Shown in pieces: positions 9,449 to 20,845 of a DNA stretch of 64,000 bases (its first letter is position 1; every line of letters starts with the position of its first letter). The position numbers and the translations under genes were made by a program. Under the pieces are notes generated by a model. The model worked only from the letters and a program-made list of their open reading frames with translations, was not told the DNA's origin and searched no databases. Origin of the DNA: Medicago truncatula (taxonomy: Eukaryota > Streptophyta > Magnoliopsida > Fabales > Fabaceae); the NCBI RefSeq assembly GCF_003473485.1, contig NC_053044.1, positions 30,198,091 to 30,262,090 on the forward strand, read 5' to 3'.

Positions 9449-11800
9449 TTACAATGAAAATCGTCTGTCATCCATTTGTTGAAAATGAGCTAGAATAACA
9501 TCAGTGCTAATTGTGAAAAGAACATCTCTTTCAATAAAAGTTACAAGCCGATCATTTAACCATTGATCACCCATTTTGTTACGTAAATGACTCTTCACAA
9601 TCTTCATAGCTGAAAAAACACGTTCAACACTTGCAGTTGCAACCGGCAAGAGCAAAGCCAACTTCAAAAGCTTAAAAACCAAAGCAAATGTCTTGCACTT
9701 ATTTGTTTCCACAAGTATTGCACAAAGATCCGAAAGCCCTTTCAACTTTGCAAATTTTGGATCAGATTTAACATTTCTAACATAATTATGAAGTTGTCTG
9801 CGCAACTCCACTTCCGACACATCTACAAAATCATTTGGATAAAGCTCAGCCATCCTCAATAATTTGTTCACATCAAAAGCAGAAAATGACTTTGCAGGAC
9901 TCAAACATGAAACACATTGTAAAAGTTCGGTATTCTCTTCATCAAACCTAGCATTAAGCTCTTGCAATTGCAAATCTAAAACACTAAACAAACAATCATT
10001 CTTATAATGATGCAAATTAGAAACACTAGAAACCGGAGGGACTCGCCTAGGTTTCTTTCCTTCCATATATGGTGCATCCATATCAGGTACATCAATCTCA
10101 TGTTTAGTGCAAATTGTCACAACCCTAGATATAAGTTCTTCCCACCCCTCATTCCTCATTTCTTGTAATTGTTTTTTGGTATCATTGACAAGTGATATAG
10201 CATTTAAAAGATCTTGATCACGTCTTTGTAGTGCTAGGCTCAAATCATTTGTAATTCCCAAAATCTCAACCATCATATATAACATGAAGATAAAATCAAA
10301 TGATTGAAGCACATCAAGCAAAAGCACAGTTTCACCAAATTTATCAAACGAGGGATCATTCCCCACTTCTACAATTACCTCAACAATGGCACCATACAAA
10401 GTCATCAAACTAGTGAGAGTCCTAAAGTGGGATCCCCAACGAGTGTCCCCTGCTCGAGCAATTGATGAATCTTGATTCAGTCCACTACCGGTCTCTATCT
10501 CGCCCTCCTCAATCAATTTAGCAAATTGAGCTAGTTGTTTGTCCCGGAGCATTTCTTGTCTCTTGTTAGAAGCTCGTATGAAATTAACAAGCATGTTGAC
10601 CTTACCGAAAAAACCACTAACAGGTTTGTGAGTCTTAGCACAAGCAACAAGTGCCAATTGAAGTTGATGTGCGAAACAGTGCACATAATGCGCAGATGGA
10701 TTCTCATTTTGAATTAAAGTTTTCAAACCACCAAATCTACCTCGCATATTGCTAGCTCCGTCATAACCTTGTCCCCTGATGCTAGAGAAACTCAATCCAT
10801 TTATAGACAACATCGTCTCAAGTGCATCTTTAAGTGACTTAGCACTTGTTTCTTTAACACTTGTAATACCAAGAAATCTCTCTTTTACCAAACCATCACC
10901 ATCAACATAACGAAGAACAACAGCCATTTGTTCTCTACCAGAAACATCACCAGATTCATCGATCAAAACACAAAACACATCATCCGCAATATCACAAACA
11001 ATTTCTCGAGTTATTTCACATGCACAAGCAGAAGCAAGATCCTTTTGAATCTTAGGGCAAGTCATTAAGCTATTTCCTGGCGCAGAATCTAATATAGTAG
11101 CTACATCTGAGTTGTTTTCCTTTAAAGTGTCCAACAACTCAAGAAATGGCCCCTTGTATAAAGAGTCATCAGCCTCGTCACTTCCTCTAAATGCCAATCC
11201 ACACCTCAAAAGATACTTAGTAGCTAAAAGGGATGTCTTAACACGGACACAATATTCAACATTCATTTGCTTAGTTTGATTAACAAATGCAGCCTTAATA
11301 CTTTGGTTTGGGTTCATGAGAGCATAACCCATATGCACACAATCAACATGAGAATTATTAGAAGTAGCATGATTAGCCAATTTTCGGGGATTCTTCCAAT
11401 CACCAAAACCATCTCCCACAAAGTGATCCCCACCATAATTAGACACATTTTTAAACAAAAAACATGGCAAACAAAATGCTAGGTTCTTAGATTCACTATA
11501 TTCAAGCCAATCATACAAATTAAACCAATTCTTGTTAAATCGACGTCTTGTTCCACGAAAATCAGACCAAGGATAAACAAAGTTGCTAGGAGGTTGATGA
11601 CGACGAATTTTCAAGTAAGCTTTACGTACCTCATCTTGGATGTCAGGATGATAGCTTGAAATTGGAGGCCTAATTCCTGGATCTGTTTCCAACAATTTAT
11701 AATCAACAACTTTAACACCCTCATTGGTCGAGTTGGGAGCAATATCCGTAGTCGAAGAACTAGCTTTGTCTCTAGACAACACAAGGAAGAATTTCTTCAT
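9449..11800 (-). CDS. hAT transposase with TTF-type zinc finger, 783 aa
   Basis: DNA transposase of the plant TTF/ZMYM1-like hAT family, which binds the ends of its element and moves it by cut and paste. It is one uninterrupted frame. Residues 70-115 hold the TTF-type finger (YPWSDF, then CLPC at 110-113). About residue 280 begins the RNase H-like core (FCVLIDESGDVSGREQMAVV; first Asp in LIDES), followed by GYDGASNMRG with the second Asp and HCFAHQLQLAL. The C-terminus has the hAT dimerisation region (LLLPVATASVERVFSAMK through LRNKM). I start at the ATG at 11800 (MKKFF) because a 3' splice site, TTATAG|G, ends one base before it. The frame runs further upstream only through a TTG and the intron. 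No frameshift or stop is seen, so the protein may be functional. Confidence 0.9.
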   Translation of the reverse strand: MKKFFLVLSRDKASSSTTDIAPNSTNEGVKVVDYKLLETDPGIRPPISSYHPDIQDEVRKAYLKIRRHQPPSNFVYPWSDFRGTRRRFNKNWFNLYDWLEYSESKNLAFCLPCFLFKNVSNYGGDHFVGDGFGDWKNPRKLANHATSNNSHVDCVHMGYALMNPNQSIKAAFVNQTKQMNVEYCVRVKTSLLATKYLLRCGLAFRGSDEADDSLYKGPFLELLDTLKENNSDVATILDSAPGNSLMTCPKIQKDLASACACEITREIVCDIADDVFCVLIDESGDVSGREQMAVVLRYVDGDGLVKERFLGITSVKETSAKSLKDALETMLSINGLSFSSIRGQGYDGASNMRGRFGGLKTLIQNENPSAHYVHCFAHQLQLALVACAKTHKPVSGFFGKVNMLVNFIRASNKRQEMLRDKQLAQFAKLIEEGEIETGSGLNQDSSIARAGDTRWGSHFRTLTSLMTLYGAIVEVIVEVGNDPSFDKFGETVLLLDVLQSFDFIFMLYMMVEILGITNDLSLALQRRDQDLLNAISLVNDTKKQLQEMRNEGWEELISRVVTICTKHEIDVPDMDAPYMEGKKPRRVPPVSSVSNLHHYKNDCLFSVLDLQLQELNARFDEENTELLQCVSCLSPAKSFSAFDVNKLLRMAELYPNDFVDVSEVELRRQLHNYVRNVKSDPKFAKLKGLSDLCAILVETNKCKTFALVFKLLKLALLLPVATASVERVFSAMKIVKSHLRNKMGDQWLNDRLVTFIERDVLFTISTDVILAHFQQMDDRRFSL

Positions 11801-11801
11801 C

Positions 11802-12005
11802 CTATAATTTATAAACACCATTGTACAATAATTAATCAATTATCATAAACAAGCAATTTTTATCATAAACACCATTGCAGAATTTTAAAACCCCAATTCA
11901 AACCCTAAAAAAAACCCCAAATCCCCAATTCACAATTCTAAAACCCTAAAAAAGCAATTGTAGAATGAATGAGAAAGTAGAGAATCAATTGACTATTTCA
12001 CTTAC
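11802..12005 (-). other. Leader intron of the hAT transposase gene
   Basis: Minus-strand donor CCAAG|GTAAGT at 12005 and acceptor AATTATAG at 11802 bound a 204-bp AT-rich intron ending one base before the transposase ATG. Upstream, 12006-12240 is purine-rich and is probably the 5' leader. Confidence 0.65.
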
Positions 12006-12362
12006 CTTGGCTTAGACTTAGAGTGAAGAGAGAAAATTATGTTGCTGACTGATGAGAGTGGAAGGAGAGGTTTGTTTGTTTGTTGTAAGAAGATATTTGA
12101 TTCATTGATTGTGAATTGTGATTTTTGAGAAGAGGAGAAGAGGAGAGTAGAATGAATGAGAAGAGGAGAAGAGGAGGAGAAGAGGAGAATAGGAAAAGAA
12201 AAGTGTTTGTTTATGTTTTTCAATTTTCAATTTCTATCTTCCCAGTGCCAGGCCTTTCCCTTATGAATTATGCATATTAAAAAAAAAAAAAAAAAAAAGA
12301 TTAGAAACTGGTGTGGCATATGCCACACCATGTTTCATGCTGCCTCCGCCCATGTATGTTGT

Positions 12363-12730
12363 TCTCGTCGAGCTTTGCTGTCAATGATAGAGCCTGGTAT
12401 GTCGCCCTCCTTCTTGCGCCATCTCTTGAGTCGTGGGTGACGCTGTTGCGGTTGTGTGTTTGAGTGTTCATCCGAGTCCCGATTAGAAAGCTCTTATCCG
12501 TCTGCATAAACAATCGATTAAACTGTTCGAGAAAATCTAAAATCGCTCCACTCCCATATGCAAATAGACACATAAAAACAAGGTTCACTCGTATATAGTA
12601 ACGTAATAGAGACACAAATAAAGGGATAATGTGAAGCAATTTTCTAGATTCTGGTTAGGTGAGTACACTACACAAATTGAAATTTCATATTGGCAGCAAA
12701 ACTGATATTACGTACTCTATTTATAATTTA
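12363..12730. other. Resumed LTR-element interior
   Basis: Continuation of the LARD-like interior after the hAT insertion. A minus-strand frame (to 12639) has no recognisable domain. Confidence 0.5.
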
Positions 12731-12902
12731 GGAGAAAACTTAGGTACAATTCCTTAGGTCCTTTTCGTATGGTTCTTAACTAAAAATATATATTTTTTGG
12801 ATATAACAAACTTTGAGAAAATTATGAATTTGAGGAAATCATAGTGAATTTAGTTAAGAACCATACGAAAAGTATCTAAGGAATTGTACCTAAGTTTTCT
12901 CC
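12731..12902. mobile_element. Mutator-type MITE, 172 bp, with 9-bp target duplication
   Basis: Long near-perfect inverted repeats (left GGAGAAAACTTAGGTAC, right GTACCTAAGTTTTCTCC, arms about 50 bp) are flanked by TATAATTTA at 12722-12730 and 12903-12911. Nine-base duplications and long inverted repeats fit Mutator-like elements. It is nested in the LTR element. Confidence 0.8.
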
Positions 12903-13424
12903 TATAATTTAAACTATGAAAATATAAATCACATTCATAGCCTTCCACAACTTATGATGGTGTCACTTGCAACTTATAGCCATCATAAAAGCTATAAATT
13001 AAAATGCAGCAAAACTAAATCGGCGATGGTGATTCAATCTGATGACATCACTAAACCTTCAATTATAGTTTATGACAAGTCCATTAAAATCAAACAACAT
13101 AAGCAACTATTATAAAAACAATCACCGTTTTTTATTTTATTTTGAAAGATCAAAATCGAAACAAATTTATGAAAAGACTTGGTTTTCACAGTTACAGTAG
13201 TCTAAAGTATTTAGGCCATTGAAATCGATAGCACCTGGGTGATTGGGAAAATTGATAGCGCCGAGGCCGCGTGCTGTTGATTGTGTGATCGCTTTTTTGA
13301 AATAATTGAACCTGAGGCTGGTTTGGTATCCGCCGGCCATCGTCCCTTCGAGATCGCCGGTAGGTTTTTAGGTTTATGAGTGTGGTCTAGGTTAGTTTTA
13401 CCTTTTCCCACAGACGGCGCCAAC

Positions 13425-13729
13425 TGTACTTGCAGAAAAAGTACAATAAGAATTCTAGGGTTAAGAATCGTCTATTAGGGTTTAGACTGAAAATTGGATA
13501 CTTGAGAGTGTTCTCAAGAGTGGTATTTATAGCTTTCTATGGGCTTGGGTTTTGGTTGTCTTCAAGTAATAGGGGTATTTAGGCCTTTTGGGCGGTTTCT
13601 AGAAGGTTAGAAAGGCGGCTTCTGCACTTTGGGCTTTTGGGCTCTCTTCAAGGGCGCTAAGCCCTTTTTGAGGGTCTAAGAAGCCCTTTTGGAGGTCTCT
13701 TAGGTCCTTAGGAATATTATGACGGTCCA
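13425..13729 (-). repeat. 5' LTR of the LARD-like element
   Basis: 305 bp, matching 6816-7125 except for five substitutions and a 5-bp deletion. It lies about 540 bp upstream of the EXO70 start codon. Confidence 0.88.
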
Positions 13730-14271
13730 GTCATTTAATCTTTTTATTGTTACCCTTTGTTTTATGGTTGTAATTTAATACTCTTTCGGCTGAAGTTTTT
13801 GCATTTCTTATACTAAAATTTCCAAATTTCTGTAATATATTTCATTTTAGCTTTTAAAAAAATCAATTCTTGTTTAAGTATAATCAAACAGTGTTGTCAT
13901 TTTCAATCTATTTTTTGCCGTATTGAAACAACCATGTGATGAACGCATGAACCAGTCAAAGAGGGAAAACACGTATATAGAACCAAGAAGCTTCCATGTT
14001 TTCGTGAATGCATTAATTAACTAAAGACATTAAAACATCCACAGTAACGATAAATAAAGACACGACACAAAAAGCTGCGAAACTAACTTAACAAAACCAC
14101 TTTTCCACGTTCTCGTCACGTCTCTTCTCAACTTCCACTTTCCCAATTTATCCCTTAATTCTTCACAGAAAACGCGTCTTTCCAAGGACATTTTCGTCAT
14201 TCCAACCTCTTATTCTCAAACACTTCCTTCTTCAGTTCTTCTCCGAACAAGTTACGACACTAACCAAAAAA

Positions 14272-16158
14272 ATGTCTGAAAACGGTGAAGAGAAATTACT
14301 CGCTGTGGCACGCCACATAGCAAAAACTCTAGGCCAAACAAATCACAACATGACCGATGATATTCTTCAAATCTTCTCAAATTTCGACGGTAGATTCTCT
14401 AAAGAAAATCTCTCCGATTCAGCTCCACGGAATGATACCATACGCTACACCGCACTTGAACAAACTCTTAACAATCTCGACCGTCAGATTTCTCATCATC
14501 TCTCCTCGGAGATTCCCACGGTTGCTTCCGCGGCGTTTCTCTCCTCCGTTGACGAGCTTGTTGCGATTATCGAAGATTGGAGTCCTCTCTCCGATGATAA
14601 AACCGTCGGCGCGTGTCTTCTACGTGCTGAGGATATTCTTCAACAAGCTATGTTTCGTGCGGAGGAAGAGTTTCGGTCGTTGATGGAACTCGGTGGCGCG
14701 TCGTTCAACGGAGAGATGAATCTGAACTGTAATTCACTTTATGAAACAAACGATGAGGTGGATGAAGATGAAGAAGAGGAGATTGATGGTGATGAGGATT
14801 TGATTCCGGTGGCGAAAGCGGTTGTTGATTATAACGTGGTGATCGACGCGCTTCCTCCGGCTACGGTGAACGATTTACGTGAAATCGCGAAAAGGATGAT
14901 AGCAGCGGGGTTTGGGAAGGAGTGTTCGCATGTTTACGGTGGTTGTAGGAGGGAGTTTTTGGAAGAGAGTTTATCGAGATTAGGGTTACAGAAATTGAGT
15001 ATTTCGGAAGTTCATAAGATGCAATGGCAAGATCTTGAAGATGAAATTGAACGATGGATTAAGGCTTCGAATGTTGCTCTGAAGATTCTGTTTCCGAGTG
15101 AACGGCGTCTATGTGATCGTGTTTTCTCCGGTTTATCTTCGTCATCTGCGGCTGCCGATCTTTCATTTATGGAGGTCTGTCGTGGTTCGGCGATTCAGTT
15201 ACTGAATTTCTCTGATGCGGTGGCGATTGGTAGTAGATCACCTGAACGGTTGTTTAGAGTGCTTGATGTGTTTGAGACAATGCGTGACCTAATTCCTGAA
15301 TTTGAATCATTGTTTTCTGATCAGTATTGTTCGTTTCTTGTTAACGAAGCAATCACGAATTGGAAGAGGTTGGGTGAAGCGATAAGAGGAACTTTTATGG
15401 AATTGGAGAATTTGATTAGTCGTGATCCGGTGAAGGCAGTGGTTCCCGGCGGAGGTCTTCATCCGATTACTCGCTACGTGATGAACTATCTTCGTGCTGC
15501 ATGTAGGTCGAGTAAAACCCTAGAACTAGTTTTCAAAGACAATGCACTTTCTTTGAAGGATTACCATAAGCATGATGAAAGTTTACAATCAAATTCATCA
15601 TTTTCGGTTCAAATTTCATGGATTATGGATTTGTTGGAACGGAATTTGGAAGCGAAATCTAGAATTTACAAAGACCCTGCTTTGTGTTCTGTTTTTATGA
15701 TGAACAATGGGAGATACATTGTTCAGAAGACCAAAGACAGTGAATTAGGAACACTTATGGGTGATGATTGGATCAGAAAACACAGTACAAAAGTGCGGCA
15801 ATGCCATACAAACTATCAAAGAAGCTCATGGAACAAGTTGTTGGGGTTTCTGAAGGTGGAGACATTGGCTGCAAAACCTATGAAGGAGAAGCTAAAGATG
15901 TTCAATCTGCATTTTGAAGAGATTTGTAGGGTTCAATCTCAATGGTTTGTTTTCGATGAGCAGCTCAAGGAAGAAATAAGGATCTCCATCGAAAAGCTCT
16001 TGTTGCCTGCTTATGGAAGCTTTATTGGAAGGTTTCAAATTTTACCGGAGCTTGCTAAGAATAGTGACAAGTATATCAAGTTTGGAATGGAGGACATTGA
16101 AGCTCGGCTTAACAACTTGTTTCAGGGAAGTGGTGGATCGAATGGTAGCCGTAAGTGA
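14272..16158 (+). CDS. EXO70B1: EXO70 exocyst subunit, EXO70B1-like, 628 aa
   Basis: A subunit of the exocyst, the complex that tethers secretory vesicles to target membranes. Plant EXO70B1 members are tied to autophagy-related transport to the vacuole and to immunity. The frame is intact and intronless, as is usual for plant EXO70 genes, and near the length I recall for Arabidopsis EXO70B1. The N-terminus MSENGEEKLLAVARHIAKTL followed by DDILQIFSNFDGRF is what I recognise as the B1 type. An acidic stretch (DEVDEDEEEEIDGDED) lies at about residues 161-175. The helical EXO70 domain covers about residues 250-610 (LKILFPSERRL, ERLFRVLDVFETMRDLIPEFE, HPITRYVMNYL, LGDDWIRKH-like GDDWIRKHSTKVRQ, LLPAYGSFIGRF). 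The ATG follows a purine-rich leader. Codons 268-319 have a near-identical antisense copy at 5885-6040. Confidence 0.93.
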   Translation: MSENGEEKLLAVARHIAKTLGQTNHNMTDDILQIFSNFDGRFSKENLSDSAPRNDTIRYTALEQTLNNLDRQISHHLSSEIPTVASAAFLSSVDELVAIIEDWSPLSDDKTVGACLLRAEDILQQAMFRAEEEFRSLMELGGASFNGEMNLNCNSLYETNDEVDEDEEEEIDGDEDLIPVAKAVVDYNVVIDALPPATVNDLREIAKRMIAAGFGKECSHVYGGCRREFLEESLSRLGLQKLSISEVHKMQWQDLEDEIERWIKASNVALKILFPSERRLCDRVFSGLSSSSAAADLSFMEVCRGSAIQLLNFSDAVAIGSRSPERLFRVLDVFETMRDLIPEFESLFSDQYCSFLVNEAITNWKRLGEAIRGTFMELENLISRDPVKAVVPGGGLHPITRYVMNYLRAACRSSKTLELVFKDNALSLKDYHKHDESLQSNSSFSVQISWIMDLLERNLEAKSRIYKDPALCSVFMMNNGRYIVQKTKDSELGTLMGDDWIRKHSTKVRQCHTNYQRSSWNKLLGFLKVETLAAKPMKEKLKMFNLHFEEICRVQSQWFVFDEQLKEEIRISIEKLLLPAYGSFIGRFQILPELAKNSDKYIKFGMEDIEARLNNLFQGSGGSNGSRK

Positions 16159-17857
16159 AGGTAAAAATAAGCTCCTGGTTGTTGTGTGTATATGTATATG
16201 TATGAATTTGTAGTGTAATTAGGATACAAAGTTTTGAATGTGATCAATGTAGTCCACATTTGCTATCTATCTATGTATGTCATTGTATGTTTTTCTGCTC
16301 AGATCAGATCTGTTGTAAAGTTTAGGTTCCAATTAGTGATGTCCTTCAACTATTCCATTGTAGTAGTTACTTCACATTTGAATGTTTAGAACAGGATTTG
16401 AAGAGTTAAAAGTGAGCATTCTTGATCACGAAATTTCATTTGTTAATTATATATGCCTGTTTCTCTTGTATATTTTTAGTCTTTTTAGTTTAAGGCAAAA
16501 GTTATGGCAGTGACAGGGATTAGTACCTGTTTTATGTGGTGTAAAAAAGTACTGCAATCTTTTGGATCCATTCTATGTTTGTTTAGCCAGGAAGATTCAC
16601 AAGCCTTTAGGAATGGCGGGTTAATGATGTTTGGGTTCAAATTGGATTTTAGATAGTTTACAGGAGATATAGGACTGGTACCAACTATTATCTGGCGAAT
16701 GGTTACGCCAGAAAACTTAACAGTTGCAGTCATAGATTAAAACACTGAAAAGGAAGAAGGTTCTGCTAGCATGTATAAGCTCTATTTTTTGTCCTAGACT
16801 AATTGAGTCATGGGTTTGTTAATTCCATTAATCTAACTGTATTTTGAGATTCACAAACAGTACCAGTAATTTTTCCCCCTCAGGCAAGACATGACAAGGG
16901 GTGAATAAGCGGAGGAATAGAGAGAGGATATCTGGTTTTGGTCTTTTTGGAGTAGAATTTGGGACAAAGAACCCTGGTCTCTCAGTACATGTAGAAGTTG
17001 GTATTCATTCACATGAAATTATATTTGGATTGATGGCGAGTTTTGCAAAATCATGGTAACATTGTGATTTTGTTGAAGCTCTAAGATGTTGTTTTTGTTA
17101 AAATTGTGGTGGTTCACCTTGATTCCGCGAAAGTCACTGCCGATCCAAAGTGCAAAACCTTCCCTCTTGTATTTCTTGCATACAAGTCAAGAGACAGGTT
17201 TCTGTAAATAAAATTTCAAAATTATGGTTCATTTGTCTACTTACACTTCACCCTGATAATAGTTGGTTTCTATCTTTTTCAATCTTTGAAAAGCCTATGG
17301 AATTTGATTGGGGCTGCAGAAGATTTTGTTCTTATTATCATTTTGTTTTTTAGTAATTAACAAGACTGAGACAATAGCTAAAATTGATTGTCCTCAAGAA
17401 ATCTGGATGGATTTTATCCCTGTCTTTATTCCTTTATCCAAATATGATACTGAGGAGTAGAGCCTATGGCTATAGCCATGAATATATTATCTTATTCCAT
17501 CATTTAGCACATTCCATCTTTACCCCAACTTTGAGTAGACTTGATTGGATAGTCATGTAGCTAGCGCAAGATGTAGACATAATTGAGACAGACATGTTTG
17601 ATATCACCTTGGATTTTGTCAAAATTACGGTGTCACTATGAAATCTACCGTGATACCAAACATGCACTTCAATTGCTGATGAACAATGTTCTAGAATCGA
17701 CTCTCAAATCCCATTGGCTCATAAATCACAAAATTGTAAAATGGTGTATAGTGTGAATTGCTTGTCACTACTTAAAAGAGCTTGATTAAATCATCCAGTT
17801 ATCGCTGCATATATTCATTCGAAAACGGAAAGAAATGAATAAATAAATAAATAAAGA
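16159..17857. other. EXO70 3' UTR and intergenic DNA
   Basis: The first 250-300 bp are the probable 3' UTR. Frames at 16485-16733 (-) and 17150-17353 (+) have no recognisable domain. No gene is supported. Confidence 0.55.
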
Positions 17858-18020
17858 GCATGTTTGGATAAACAACTTATTTGCATCTTGTAGCATATGG
17901 AAATAAGTTGAAAAAAACTTATGAAAATTGTCATAAGCTGTTTTCATATATTATCCCAAACGGTCTCACAAAACAAAAACTTATGTCAGTAGATAAACTC
18001 AAATAAGTCAATCCAAATGC
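17858..18020. mobile_element. MITE of a family familiar from legume genomes
   Basis: Left end GCATGTTTGGATAAACAACTT and right end AAATAAGTCAATCCAAATGC are loosely inverted. Inner words ATAAGCTGTTTTCATA and AACTTATGTCAGTAGATAA are ones I know from a very common legume repeat. Target duplication not resolved. Confidence 0.55.
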
Positions 18021-18587
18021 CAACTTAAGAAGAAACAAATGCTATTTGAAGTGTTATTTCGTATGTACCATACTACCATTATGAGGAGTTGAGGAATCCC
18101 ATTAGCACTATGATGAAACTGAGGGGAATACATCCGTTTTCATAATTTTATAGAGCAAAAATGTAATCTACCTCAATATATCGTGTTCTTCTCACTTAAC
18201 TTGCATGACAAGTGTATTAACTAAGCATATGTTTGTTCTAGCGTTTGAATTGTCAAATTTACGTCCAAAACTAGCTTCCACCACAACTTTTTAGAAGTTC
18301 CGAACCTTAACCTTTGCGTCAACGTGATTTTTCACTGTGATTTAGGTGAACATGACCCAGTTCCAAACAAGCACTAACTAAACATTGGTCTACTAAGTCA
18401 ATTGATCCGCTGAGAGCATCAACAATGAGACTCCACTATTTAGGTGACTAAGTGGGTTCCACGTGTCCTTGTTGGCTCTCCTCTGTCAAAATTCTGCTCC
18501 CAATAATTGTTTTATGATTTTTTAATTTTAACTGCAACTAACTCATCCTAGGCTTTAGAGATAATACTGATTTTTTTTAGGAGCAGT

Positions 18588-18656
18588 AATTAACTACCGT
18601 TGACACACTTTTTAAATCAATTAAACCGATTTAAAAGTGTCAAACGGTAGTTAATT
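18588..18656. repeat. Imperfect hairpin repeat
   Basis: Arms AATTAACTACCGTTGACAC and GTGTCAAACGGTAGTTAATT (about 29 bp each) face each other across about 10 bp. Confidence 0.6.
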
Positions 18657-20717
18657 GATGTTTGGAAGGTGTCTGAGCAATCACTAGATGCCTAAAGAGC
18701 AAACACCCTCGTTTGAATGTCTCCAAGCCCATGAATCCTTGATAAGCCCATTTTTACTCAACTTAGCAAAAATTCGACAATAATTGCTCGTTTAGCTCCT
18801 CTTTTATTTGCCATATATCCTGAAAAACAACCTTCGGAAATTATCTTCTCAAACTTTTAAAAACACAAAAATATTTTTTCCGGAGAGAACTCCCGAATTT
18901 GAACTTTGAACTTGCACTATTTGACTAAGTAGAACTTTGAACTTACTAATTATTTTCACGTATTAATTCACCCGTTTCGTAACAATTAGAACTTACTTTA
19001 GACAAGCTCCGATGCAATATTATGCAAGAATTTGAAATAGCAAACAAATAAGCAAAAATAAATAACCAAAACTAGACAAGAGCACAAAAAAAGAGCCCAC
19101 AAGTACGCTAATTGCAGAAACATTTTATTGTTTTAAACAATAAATTGCTTTGAATCTTGTTAAATGAATAAGGTTCTCGAGCTAATGGATGTGAGTGGGT
19201 TTTATTGTCCAAATATAAGCATGATTAGTATACAAGAATTAGAGGACCCCTTATGCTCTTGCTATCTTTAATTATAAAAAAATGACATTTTTAAACTATT
19301 TCATTTTTCAGGTGGATGATGCATATACATCTTGTATATAATAGTGATCGGAGGACCTGAAACATAAAATTTGTTTATAATAGTGTGACCGGAGAGAATA
19401 CACCTATATAAATCTGCCATTTTCACTAGTTAAGTTGCACCAACAATTCAAAAGGTTTGAATCACTTATCTATATGTGAGTGTTTGCTGGAGAATTAGAA
19501 TTTCATTTTCTTAGAATCTTCTAGATGATCGACTAGACTTGAATTTCCTAAAGTCGGATCGGGACAATCCAACCTTCACTTAGTCACACAATCTTACACA
19601 TTTTAGATTGAAAAGTCCACGTTTCTACATCACATTTCTTATAGAATAATCCATACACATATTTACGAAACATATTCAAAATGCGACGTCAAAACGTGGA
19701 TCTTTCAATCTTTAATCAGATAGTTCAAATTCGCACTGACTTGATTATGTAAATCTAGACAATCTATTTCTCTGATTGACAGCTTGGCTTGATTTCTTTG
19801 TCCATGATAATAGTTAAGCAAAAAATTGATGCAGAGTTGAACTTATTACTTCGAGGAACCAAAATACTTTAGAAACCTAATTTATGAATTTCTCTAATCA
19901 CATCACATTTTACATGACAAAGGATATTTTGAACATCTGCAACAATAATGAAGGAATGTATTAATTATTACTAATTTGATTCCATATCTTGAATTTGACT
20001 GTGACCAATTGAAGAGGTTCATGCACCATGCATGATACACGGATGCCAATCTGCCAATTTCACTAAGACCAAGAGTTTGTCTTATTATTAGATTTGATTG
20101 GATACTAACCCACTCGTGGGCAATATATCATTATCATATATACTAGTCCAATTTATTGGTCTTGCCAGTTAACACCAATGTTTAAAATTGATCTCTTCAT
20201 ATATTCTTTAAGATCCTATTCAATGTCCCGAAACTTGAAGCAGTACTTTCAAAAATATGTGTAGATTTGGTAGTTACAATAACATCTATAGTTTAGGATT
20301 TTGATGTAACGTTTTACCTTAACAATCACTAGGGTTAGGAAGTATTACATATAGTCTTTAGTAGATCTAAACTTCGTTTTTGTTTATATAAATTTTTGGT
20401 GATTATCGTCGTCACATTTAAGTAGAAATTTAGAGTCTTTTAAGTCTTTGCGACTGTGAAACGAACATGATTGACATTGATTTAATAAAAACAAGAAAAA
20501 ACGTATATAAGTTGAGTTTTGAGGAATTAATATTTGCTTTTTATGTTTTTCCGTTTGTATATACGAATTGGATCACCGACTTAACTTTGAGGACAATTAA
20601 TATTATGAATTTTTACTTACGGAATTTCACCACAAATTTTAAATATTGATCTATGGTAGATGATATGAGATTCTTGTGCATTCTAAATGACACCTTACTT
20701 GATAAGTACAAAGGTAA
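18657..20717. other. AT-rich intergenic DNA
   Basis: No gene or bounded element found. A 60-codon frame at 20467-20649 is AT-rich and domain-free. Confidence 0.5.
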
Positions 20718-20845
20718 TACTCACTCTGTCCCAAAATGTAAGCAAAAATGGACAACTTAAGTTGATGTATTTAGTATAAATTTTGAACCACATACATTAA
20801 TTTTTGTTGATCAATTTTTGCTTACATTTTGGAACGAAGGAAATA
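20718..20845. mobile_element. Stowaway-like MITE
   Basis: Inverted ends TCACTCTGTCCCAAAATGTA and TACATTTTGGAACGAAGG resemble the CTCCCTCCGTCCC terminus of Tc1/mariner-derived Stowaway elements. The AAGCAAAAAT / ATTTTTGCTT arms continue inward. TA dinucleotides sit at both edges. Confidence 0.7.

Larger units (their letters stand above)
9341..12354 (-). mobile_element. Complete hAT transposon, 3014 bp, inserted in the LTR element
   Basis: An exact 8-bp target duplication, TATGTTGT, lies at 9333-9340 and 12355-12362. The ends are inverted repeats: CAGGGGCGGA at the left, and CATGGGCGGAGGCA when the right end is read inward. GTGTGGCA words lie just inside both ends. One long transposase gene fills the minus strand. 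Because it interrupts the LTR element, it is the younger of the two. Confidence 0.92.
6816..13729 (-). mobile_element. Non-coding LTR retrotransposon (LARD-like), minus strand
   Basis: The LTRs are 6816-7125 (310 bp) and 13425-13729 (305 bp), flanked by the exact 5-bp duplication GTCAT (6811-6815, 13730-13734). Read on the minus strand, each LTR begins TGGACC and ends GTACA. Two bases inside the right-hand (5') LTR lies TGGCGCCGTCTGTGGG, a motif common just inside plant Ty3-type LTRs. Next to the left-hand (3') LTR lies a polypurine-type tract, GCTTGGGGGCTG. No gag or pol sequence is visible. The inside holds a tandem array (7679-8076), a complete hAT transposon (9341-12354) and a MITE (12731-12902). 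Without those two insertions the element is about 3.7 kb. The LTRs differ by five substitutions and one 5-bp indel, so insertion is fairly recent. It must have moved using proteins from another element. Confidence 0.88.

Noticed and set aside
13211-13423. Minus-strand frame starting MAPSVGKGK
   Set aside because: It opens with TTG exactly at the primer-site region of the LTR element and has no gag-like domain.
14357-14683. Overlapping plus-strand frame in EXO70
   Set aside because: It is a shadow of the EXO70 coding sequence in another frame.
16485-16733. Minus-strand 82-codon frame after EXO70
   Set aside because: It has no domain, no splice or promoter context, and codon use unlike the real genes here.
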